NCBI GenBank assembly: GCA_025175895.1
Contig: CM045993.1
Span: forward strand, 52,146,621-52,210,620
DNA from: Wurfbainia villosa
Lineage: Eukaryota > Streptophyta > Magnoliopsida > Zingiberales > Zingiberaceae
Reading direction: 5' to 3'
Length of the DNA stretch: 64,000 bases
Below the pieces are notes generated by a model. That model had not been told where the DNA came from. It was given only the letters and a program-made list of their open reading frames with translations, and searched no databases. Of the stretch, positions 55,167 to 64,000 are shown in pieces (positions within the stretch are counted from its first letter, which is position 1; the number at the start of each line of letters is the position of its first letter). The position numbers and the translations under genes are program-made.

Positions 55167-57010
55167 TGTAGGGATCTCGTATGCAAAATAGCATATGCGC
55201 AACGGAAAAATAGGATCCCTTCCAAGTGATCCTTGCGAAAGAAAACTTCGTACAAAAATAAATTTCTCAAAACCTATCTTATAGAAGAATATTACCTTTG
55301 TTGCGTGCCCTTTGTAATCCCGCTTCTCCTTGGGTTTGTTGGATCTTTTAGCACGTTCAAATGTCCGTGCCTCTATATATATCCACACGAGCAAGCTCTT
55401 GTCTCACAAAAGAAACTAGAAGAGCTCTCCTTTACTTCTTGCTAGAGAAGTCCCTAAAGGAGAGGAAAGTAGGGAAAAAGAGAAAGGAAGAAGAAGACTA
55501 TTCTTCTTGCTACACTCACAAAAGCCACAAAACCAAATGCTCTCACCACCAAGCTCTCTCCAAGCCTCAAGCTTCAACCATTTGGCCGGCCACCCCATGG
55601 GGTGTTTTATAGGATTGAAAAACCTTTCACCTCCTAACACATTCAATGCAATCAATTGCATTGAAACATAATCTCCTTGTTTGGCCGGCCACATGTGGGG
55701 GAAATCCAAAGGTCAAAACCCTTTGTCTCCTTCCACCTCATCAAGCTTAGGTGGCATGCTTATGTGGCATGCTTAGGTGGCATGCTTATGTGGAATTCAT
55801 GCATGTTGAATTAATCTTATTAATCCAATAAGCTTTTGTTGTCATATTGAATTAATCTCATTAAATCAATAAGGTAACATATTGAATTAATCTTATTAAA
55901 TCAATTAAGCTTAGCATATTGAATTAATCTCATTAAATCAATAAGCTAAAATTCTCATTAAGCTTAAAGTCCAAAAACCATTTTGTACTTAAGCTCATTC
56001 CCAAATTGTTCTAGTCAAACTAGAATGCACTAATTCTTCTAATCATCATGCTCTTTGTGTGTGACCCTATAGGCTCTCATAACGTTGACAGTGGATCTAA
56101 GCTTTTTTAGATACACAAGCAATGAGCGGCATCTAGCAATACATCATTGCTACCCAAGTTACGAAATAAGTCAAGATCCAACTAACCTTTCCATGACTAC
56201 TATAATGTATGACCGTGTCCTTCTATCCTTGATATCAGATTGACCAATGAGGCATAGACCGTGTCATCCTCGATCACTCTATGTGTTTCTTGATCCCTGA
56301 GTAAACTAACTCAAACAAATGAGCTCAATATCTCATATTGACTCATTCGAGCATGGTCATGCGTTTTAGTAGTTCTACTCAATCAAGGGGCCCACAGATA
56401 TCACTCCTGTCATATGGGAGGGATAGATCTCATCTACATCACTCACATCTCTCCGCATAATTTATTATATACCCATTAATCGCCTTTATGGTCCACCCTG
56501 TTACGGGTGATGTTTGACGATACCAAAGTACATAACTCCTTATGTAGGGAACCGTAGTGACTTCAGGTTTGAGGACTATTCATACCAATAGTCACATGAG
56601 AAAGTTTATGACACTCATATGACGATCCATGAAACTTTCTCATGGCGGGTCAGTTCAGTATATATTCTCTAATATATACCCATGTGTCAACTTGATATCA
56701 TATATCCATGACTTGTGAGATCAAGTCATCAATTGACCTACATGCTAGTCTTTATGTATTAATATTGCCCTTGCATATTAATACTTGACTAGGAACATTT
56801 AGGAAAGTGTTCTCTATAGCCTCTCATAATCAATTCTGTCAATTGATGTGCTGTAGATAAGAACCTACTTTTCTAGGACATTATTATATTTAATTTAGCT
56901 GGCACAAGCAAGATGTAAATATAATAACCAATCCTTTGCCTTTGTAGAATATGATACAAAATATTCCCTATTCAACCAACACATGATTGGTTCTAGGGCT
57001 ATAACTAACA
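55167..57010 (-). repeat. 5' LTR of element J
   Basis: 1844 bp, close match to 48499-50317. It has an extra ~25-bp stretch near 55645 (TCAATGCAATCAATTGCATTGA, itself a palindrome) that the 3' LTR lacks. Confidence 0.94.
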
Positions 57011-57015
57011 GAAAT

Positions 57016-58189
57016 ATGTTATGATATGAAGAAGAAACATGATATGCCATGATAAGGAACATGATATATTTATGAAATGAAATATGATATGTTATGATAA
57101 GAAGCATGATATGTATTTTACTTTCTGCATGGCTTGTACTAGGACCCTAACAAGGTCCAAGGGATGGGCTCTTACGTGCCCCTGGGTCAATGGTCGTAGT
57201 ACGGACTCAGTACGGGATGGGCTCCCAGATGCCCTAGGCCGACGATCATAAGTACGAGCTTAGGATGGACTTCTGTTATGCTACCCCTAGGTCGACGGAC
57301 TTAGTACGGGCCTAGTACTCTAGTGGGTTCGAGATTAGCTACCTCGGGTCTATTAAGAATGCGCACTATGATCATGATGATGTGGTACAATGTCGGGCTC
57401 AATATGTTGAGATTATGTTTAAATACCTATAATATATATTTTCAAAGAACATCCTGCATATATCTTTATTTTATACATGTTCATGTACTATGATGTTATA
57501 TATTCATGTTATGCCTGCTTATGTTCTATGATGTTATATTCATGTTATGACTGCCTATGTTCTATGATGTTATATATTTATGTTATGTCTGCTTATGTTC
57601 TTGTATGTTTACATGTTATGCTTGCTTATGATCTTCTATATTTATACGAATGCTATGCTTATGTTCTGGTATATTATATGCATGTTATGTTTGATTATAT
57701 GTCTTTGTATGTTTATGTGAATGTTATGCTTATATGTGTTATATGATCATGTCACTACTCTATGTTTAATGCTTGACGTATGATTTTGTGAGTAGGACAG
57801 GATCTTACTAAGCCTATGTGCTTATAGTTTATGTTCCCTTGTACTCAGATAAGAGTAAAGGGTGGCTAAACTAAAGGGAGTAGCATGAGGGGCAAAGTGT
57901 ATGTGGTAGTGGCATAGTGGAGGAGATTTGTTATGTTTCCTTATGCATGTTTTTCCTTAAGATGATTTTTATGAACTTGAACTAAGTACTTATGAAATGA
58001 TGATGCATGCTCTATGTTTAAAAAGAAGTATCCATGAAATGATGATGCATGTGTATGTTTAAAAGAATAAAAAAAAATAAGTCTAAAGTCTTCCGCTGTA
58101 AGAAGTATATGTAGTCTTCCGCTGTAATGTATGTATGTACGATCGCGTCACACCGCCCCTCCGGACCCTTGGAAAGGGTGGGCGTGACA
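57016..58189 (+). repeat. Element I, right part
   Basis: End of the solo LTR. Holds ~60-70-bp repeats around GATGGGCTCC and GACGGACTTAGTACGGGCC (57128-57345), ~50-bp repeats of TATGTTCTATGATGTTATAT (57470-57740) and ends GGGCGTGACA. No coding signal. Confidence 0.8.
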
Positions 58190-58194
58190 TGAGT

Positions 58195-58968
58195 AACCTG
58201 GGAGGCAAGATGACTAACGACCCTCTCAACCATAAGGGAGACTATGTCATCAGTATGCATGCAAATGATATGAATGCAAAGTCACGCATACAGACATCCC
58301 CCACAGACTCTCTATTCTACAGAGAGTCATACTAATCTGATCAACGCACTCTCTATCCTGCAGAGAGTCATACTCAACTGGTCATAACACTCTCTATCCT
58401 GTACAGAGTCGTACTCAAATGATCGATGCACTCTCTATCCTGTAGAGAGTCATACTCAACTGATCGACGCACTCTCTATCCTGTAGAGAGTCGTACTCAA
58501 CTAATCATAAAAGCTAGGACCACCGGTCCTTAGCGACACACTAATCACAATTTACCTGACCATTTACACAACACATGATCGATAGTAAACAAGTAACATA
58601 AGGGTATTGATATCAACCGTACGTTCAGGACATTACCTACTTACGGATGACCATTTTACCCAATTTACAAATCAGGTCAATTCGTATTCCACTATTTACA
58701 CATAACTAAACATTTGTGGGTTTACTTACATCACATCTGTAACTCCTAATCATGATGAGGGAAAATGTGATAACAGCAATAGAGCATATAAAGCCAACGG
58801 CAAAGTATCAAGCACAAGAAATAATAAGAGTGGAGTCAAGGTAATGTGATCATATAAAATGATCATACATCTAAATCTGTATGCAACAACAACTACCTGA
58901 CCAGGGTAGGAAATTACCCACCTTCTAAGAAGCTTAGAATAATATCTTCACTATCACGGTCCTGTCTC
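58195..58968 (-). repeat. Sequence H, middle part
   Basis: Between solo LTRs I and K. Includes the 41-bp hairpin repeats at 58304-58508. The rest is unique, AT-rich, with no coding signal. Confidence 0.45.
58304..58508. repeat. 41-bp tandem repeat with perfect stems (5 copies)
   Basis: Unit contains ACTCTCTATCCTGTAGAGAGT, an 8-bp stem with a 5-base loop, followed by CATACTCAACTGATCGACGC. Five copies; stems are kept although the spacer varies. Confidence 0.88.
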
Positions 58969-59115
58969 TGTCACGCCCGCCCTTTTCGGACCCAGAACCC
59001 GGAGGGGCGGCGCGTGACGCGACCGTACATACATACATTACATACAGTGGAAGACTTTATACATACTTCTTTATTCTTACAGCGGAAGACTTTAGACTTA
59101 TTTTTTTTTTCTTTT

Positions 59116-59116
59116 A

Positions 59117-59170
<54 letters not shown>
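59116..59170. repeat. (TA)n microsatellite
   Basis: About 27 TA units inside solo LTR K. Confidence 0.95.
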
Positions 59171-59171
<1 letters not shown>

Positions 59172-60680
59172 TTCTTCTTCTTAACATGGGGCATGCATCA
59201 TAGCATATATAGATACCTCTTCTTACTTCTTCCTTACTTCTTCTTATTAACATAGAGCATGCATCATAACATATATAGATACTTAGTGCTTAGTTCAAGT
59301 TCTTAAACATCGTCGTCACACGGAGACGTAAGTAAGGACATCCATAACATCATCATCATAGGTAAACATATATATATAAACCTAACGGATCTTCTCCACC
59401 ATGCCACTGCCACACATATTTGGCCCCTCCTGCTGCTCCCTTTAGTTTATCCATCCCTTACCCTTATCTGCAGTACGAGGGAAAGATAAACTATAAGCAC
59501 ATAGGCTTAGTAAGATCCAGTCCTACTCACAAAAACCATATATCGACATTAATCATGACATGTAACATTCATAACATATAAGCCATATAACATGTAACAT
59601 ACATGGCGTAATCAACTTAACATGTAGCATAAGTAACGTGAGTAAACATAACATGTCTCATCCATAGCATGACAGCATAACATGTATCATCTATAATATA
59701 GCATCATATCATGTACATTTAGGACTTAATTAAACATAACATATAACATACGTAACATAGTGACATAACATGGCATATCCAACATAACATACTTCATATG
59801 TAACATAGTGGCATAAACATGGCATATCAAACATAACATACATCATATGTAGCATAGTGACATAAACATGACATATCAATCATAACATGCATCATATGTA
59901 ACATAGAGACATAAACATGACATATCAAACATAACATACATCATATGTAACATATCAACATGGCATGTGAACATAACAATCTAATCATGTAACATATGCA
60001 AGATGCTTTTGAAAACATATATTATAGGTACGTAAATATAAATCTCAACATATTTGGGCCCGACATTGTACCACTTCTTCATTATCATAGCGCGCATCCC
60101 TAAATAGGCCCGAGGTAGCAAGTCTCGAACCTAATAGGTTACTAGGCCCGATCTTAGTCCGTCGACCTAGGGCAATCGTCATAGCGTAGAAGCCCATCCT
60201 AGGCCCGAGTCTTACTCCATCGACCTAAGGCATCTTGGAGCCCATCCCGTACTAGGCCCGAGTCTTATTCCATCGACCTAGGGGCAATCATACATAGAAG
60301 CTCATCCTAGGCCCGAGTCTTATTCCATCGACCTAGGGCATCTTAGGAGCCCATCCCTTCTTGGACCTTGTTAAGGTCTTGGTACAAGCCATGCAGAAGG
60401 TAAAATACTTATATGCTTATTTTATAACATAGCTTATTTCATTTTGCAAACATAGCATACTTCATTTCATAACACATCATGCTTTCCCTTCATGAACATA
60501 TCATCTTTCATTTCGTAAACATACCATTCTTCATTTCATAACATATCATTCTTCATTTCATCATCATGTCATATTCATGTCGTGAACATATCATTTTGTT
60601 TCATTTCATAATCTTATCTTTTTTCATTTCATAACATATTTTAAACATCGCATACACATAGACATGGCATAAGGCATGAC

Positions 60681-61025
60681 ATGCATTTACCCAACATAAA
60701 ACACATGTTAGCCTATTTATTTAACTTAACAACAACTTCATATGCACATAAGACTTGAATTAACCTAAGGCATGTTATCTTCATCTAGCATTAATTAATA
60801 TCACAAGTCAACATGCATTCACCCAACATAAAACACATGTTAGTCTATTCATTTAACTTAACAACAACTTCATATGCACATAAGACTTGAATTAACCTAA
60901 GGCATGTTATCTTCATCTAGCATTAATTAATATCACAAGTCAACATGCATTCACCCAACATAAAACACATGTTAGCCTATTCATTTAACTTATCAACAAC
61001 TTCATATGCACATAAGACTTGAATT
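60681..61025 (-). repeat. ~130-bp tandem duplication in K
   Basis: Two and a half copies of a unit containing CAACTTCATATGCACATAAG and TAGCATTAATTAATATCACA, nearly identical. Confidence 0.8.
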
Positions 61026-62210
61026 AAAACTTCATCTAATCCCCAAAATGCATGATGGCCAAATGGTCCATAGGGGTGTCTAGGGCTATCCTTCATCCTA
61101 ATTCATTTAACATAACACAACAACTTCATTTGCATATAAAACAAGAACTAGACTTCATTTAATCACCCAAAAGTCATGGTGGCCGAATGATCCAAGTAGG
61201 TTTTTAGGGTTAGCTTTTGTCCTAATCCATCTTAAATCCTAACATCATCATGTAGTTACAAAAACATAACATAGAACTTCATTAAAACCCTAAAACATGG
61301 CTTGGCCGAATGGATCTTGGTGGCTATTAGGGTTAACCTTTAACCTAATTCATTTTAACATAACAACAACATCATAAGCCTACAAAAATATGGATTAAAC
61401 TTCATTGAATCATCAAGATCTAGGGGTGGCCGAATGGTCCATGTAGGTCTTTAGGGTTAACCTTTAACCTAATTCATTTTAAATCCTAGCATCATCATAT
61501 AGTTACAAGAAAACATAGCATGCAATTCATTGAAACCTAGAATCATGGCTTGGCCGAATAGGCTTTAGTGGCTATTAGGGTTAGCTTTTAACCTAATCCC
61601 TTTTTCCATGTTAACATCATCATCTACTTCCTAAACATAGCATACAACTTCATTGATAAAACAAAACCTAGCTTGGCCGAATATAACATATAGGTTTCTT
61701 TTACAAACATCAAACGAAGCTACTCGTATGCAGGTGAGGGATACTTACATCCTTCGCTTTGCTTGTAGTGTGAGATAAACTAAGGAACACAAAACCTAGC
61801 CCTTGCTTCTTGCTTGAAGGAGTTTCGGCCAAGAGTGGAAATGGAGAGGAAATGGAGAGGAAGAGCTTTAGGATTTCGGTGAGAAGAAGAAGAGAAGTGG
61901 AGAAAGTGAAGTTGCTCACTCATGCCTCCTCATCCCCCCCTATTTATTCACCTAAAGAGTCCCTTAATCTCCCTTACACTTAACCATAATTTCCCTTATT
62001 CCTCTAATGATATAGTCCTATTGGGCTTCTGGTTAGTGGGTGCATCTATAGGGCTTGGCTATCTCTAGAGGTTTGGGGTTCAATTCCTAGGCCTTGCACC
62101 CCTTTTTGGCTTATTTTCTTTTATTTTTGAAAAGGCCCACATAAAGCCCATGATCATCAAGCCAAAAATTCTTGTAAAATTGCTAGAAATTTTACGGGCG
62201 TTACAGTCTC

Positions 62211-62395
62211 ATATCCATGTCCTGCACATATCAAACATTATGATTAAGTGCAAGTATACAACGGATGATCAAATCGAATCCTACATCGACTTCGTATCCC
62301 AATCACTAGATTGATCTAGTTATCCAATTAACCCAATCAATCCTCCACATTAATCCTTATCAACCATTAGACCACTTAACCACCTATTTAGGGAT
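62211..62395 (-). repeat. Sequence H, right part
   Basis: 185 bp of non-coding sequence between K and L, continuing H. Confidence 0.4.
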
Positions 62396-64000
62396 TGTTG
62401 GGCTTTTCCGGGCCGCAAAAACCGCTTTTTGCGTTGCGGAAACCCCGGAAGTCCCGGCCACGGATCCGTGCGAAGAAGTATTAAAACTAATTACATGTAT
62501 GTGCTTACAAAATCCTCTAGATCTACCTTAGAACTAAGAGATAAGGATGTTACCCTTGATGCGATGCCCTTCGCAAATCCCGCTCGTCCAAAGTCCGCCG
62601 GAACTCGAGAGTGTCAAGTGCACACTCCTCTATGGTATCCACACAAGCAATAGGTGGAAGAAAACTCAACCTTGAGTGTGCTAGCACTCCTTGGTTGGTT
62701 CGGCCAAAGAGAGGAAGGAGAGGGAGAGCTTGAGAGGAAAATTCCCAAGGAAGAAGATGAAGTAATGAGTGATTACTCACCAAATGAATTTTCACTCACA
62801 TAACCCCCAAATGGTGGCCGGCCACTTCATGGAGGGGGAGTTACATGCATGCATGTAACTCCCATGACCCTTGGTCTCCTCATGATGTGGCACTAATTGA
62901 CTAAGTCAATGATGATGTGGAGCATCATCATTGGACTGCCATGCCTAGTCATCATATTGACATGTCTTTTGGTCAAGTCAATCTTGACCTTTCAACTTCC
63001 CTCTGAAGTCAAGTCAAACTTGACCTCTTATCTCCCATGGTTGATCAAATCTAACCACGTGACTCAAGTCAATTTAATATAATGAATCTCTATTCATTAA
63101 TTTAAATTGATTTGATGAATCAAATCTCAATTAGACTCATTCAACACTTGAATCAACTTGAGTCTAACTCAATTAGTCTAATTCGATTACTCTTAATCCA
63201 ATTTGGTTCATCCCATGAACCTAATCCTCATGGTTCATCATATGAACCTAATCTCCATCTAATTGCTCTCATGTGTGTGACTTATAGGTTCTTGTAACGC
63301 TGGCAATGTCCCTAAACCGATTTAGGAACATAAGCAATGAGCGTATCTAGCAACACATCATTGCTACCCAAGTTACAAGAATGTTGAGCTCCAACATCAC
63401 CTTTGTGACTACTAATTGTGACTCACAATATGTGACAATGTCCTCTATCCTTGACATCTAGATTGACCAATCGAGGCATAGACCGTGTCATCCTCTGTGA
63501 CAATCTAAATCTTGAACTCCAAGTAGACTCACTTAATCAAATGAGCTCAATATCTCATATTGACTCATTTGGGCATGGCCATGCACTTCGTGGTCTCACT
63601 CTATCAAGAATATCGATGTCACCTCGGCCATAGAGGGATAGATCCCATCTACATCACTCACATCCCTCCGCATAATTCGTTACATATCCAGTAATCGCCT
63701 TTATAGTCCACCCATTTACGGGTGACGTTTGACGAAGCCAAAGTATGCAACTCCTTATGTAGGGAACCATGGTGACTTCAGGTCTAAGGACTAATAGTCA
63801 TACTAATAGCCACATGAGAAAGTATATGACACTCATATAACGATCCATGATACTTTCTCATGGCGGGTTATTCAGTATACATTCTCCAATGCATACCCAT
63901 GTGTCAACTTGATATCTCATATCCATGACTTGTGAGATCAAGTCATCTTGTTGACCTACATGCTAGTCTCTACGCATTAACATTGTCCCTGAATGTTAAT
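62396..64000 (-). repeat. Element L: partial LTR of the G family
   Basis: Minus-strand LTR end AAGCCCAACA at 62396, followed by sequence closely matching the G LTRs (29348-30920). The window ends about 225 bp before the expected TGTTAG start. No primer site lies to the left, so it is the 3' LTR of a minus-strand element or a solo LTR. It includes the AGCAATGA/TCATTGCT region near 63335-63366, with one base lost. Confidence 0.88.

Larger units (their letters stand above)
48499..57010 (-). mobile_element. Element J: Angela-like Copia retrotransposon
   Basis: Minus strand, 8512 bp, inserted in solo LTR I with perfect target duplication GAAAT (48494-48498 and 57011-57015). LTR start TGTTAGTTATAGCCCTAGAACC resembles Angela LTR starts. 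Order leader-gag-protease-integrase-RT-RNase H. The LTRs are very similar. Gag-protease is intact as one frame of 442 codons; integrase and RT have deletions and frameshifts. Confidence 0.95.
46573..58189 (+). mobile_element. Element I: solo LTR (split by element J)
   Basis: TGTAACGCCCGTAAAATT to GGGCGTGACA, about 3.1 kb when J (48499-57010 plus one GAAAT) is removed. Perfect target duplication TGAGT (46568-46572 and 58190-58194). No primer site or polypurine tract adjoins it, so it is a solo LTR left by LTR-LTR recombination. Same family as K in reverse. Family is probably Gypsy-like, from LTR length and ends; no protein is available to confirm. Confidence 0.85.
58969..62205 (-). mobile_element. 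Element K: solo LTR, inverse of element I
   Basis: 3237 bp. Minus strand from TGTAACGCCCGTAAAATTTC (62205) to GGGCGTGACA (58969). Perfect target duplication GTCTC (58964-58968 and 62206-62210). Includes a (TA)n run (about 59116-59170), ~55-bp repeats with ACATAACATACATCATATG (59560-59950), GGCCCGAGTCTTA repeats (60100-60365), a ~130-bp tandem duplication (about 60681-61025), GGCCGAATGG repeats every ~120 bp (61070-61680) and TATA-like TGAATAAATAGG (61940-61950). No coding signal. Confidence 0.87.

Noticed and set aside
57477..57746. Tyr/Cys-rich 89-codon plus-strand frame
   Set aside because: Arises from ~50-bp TATGTTCTATGATG repeats in solo LTR I.
58304..58508. CRISPR-like array of palindromic repeats
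   Set aside because: Unit is 41 bp in tandem with no unique spacers, in a plant transposon context.

Overview
This window looks like intergenic heterochromatin from a large plant genome, most likely a monocot. I found no convincing cellular gene, tRNA, rRNA or CRISPR array. Almost every base can be assigned to LTR retrotransposons, nearly all Ty1/Copia, stacked inside one another. LTR ends are TG..CA-like, primer-binding sites match initiator-Met tRNA (TGGTATCAGAGC), polypurine tracts read AAAAGGGGGAGAT, and most insertions have 5-bp target duplications that I could read directly. The SIRE-like and Angela/Tork-like assignments rest on protein motifs (DSGCS.HMT protease and KALYGLKQAPRAWYERL RT for SIRE-like; DTGCASHICTN protease and a GCCCTAGA-containing LTR start for Angela-like). 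The host clade is inference only.

Layout (letters are used throughout). A, 1-8958 (+): remains of a SIRE-like element with gag but no pol. It is a mosaic of two diverged gag copies joined around B, a truncated minus-strand element (1801-5431). C, 9095-17926 (-): nearly complete SIRE-like element, TSD CCCCT. D (-): an older element seen only as pieces (8959-9094, 17927-19243, 45577-45683), carrying the C-terminal end of an extra ORF. E, 19244-45576 (+): SIRE-like element inserted in D (TSD GCTCA/GCTCG). F, 26466-44272 (+): gag-plus-extra-ORF element without pol, inserted in E (TSD TAGCA/TAACA). G, 29348-38408 (-): Angela-like element inserted in the gag of F (TSD TGGGT). The nest D<-E<-F<-G is four levels deep. 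H, 45684-62395: sequence that looks like part of an old long LTR, interrupting D. I, 46573-58189 (+), and K, 58969-62205 (-): two solo LTRs of one ~3.1-3.2 kb family in opposite orientation, with perfect TSDs (TGAGT, GTCTC). J, 48499-57010 (-): Angela-like element inside I (TSD GAAAT). L, 62396-64000 (-): partial LTR of the G family running off the window.

How the parts work together: E, C, G and J derive from autonomous elements (gag, protease, integrase, RT, RNase H), all now broken by stops, frameshifts or deletions. A and F encode only Gag-like protein, and F (and D) a second ORF. If they ever moved they needed enzymes from a pol-bearing relative such as E or C.

The most unusual structure is in the non-coding parts of the SIRE-like elements. 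An inverted pair CATCTCAC...GTGAGATG with a 42-55 nt loop recurs after gag and again after the second ORF. In F the extra ORF sits exactly where pol sits in E, between the two hairpins. A ~70-bp block is also shared between the gag-pro gap of C and E and the leader of the unrelated element J, and a palindrome TCAGTCGACTGA is arrayed in the LTRs and interior of A, E and F.
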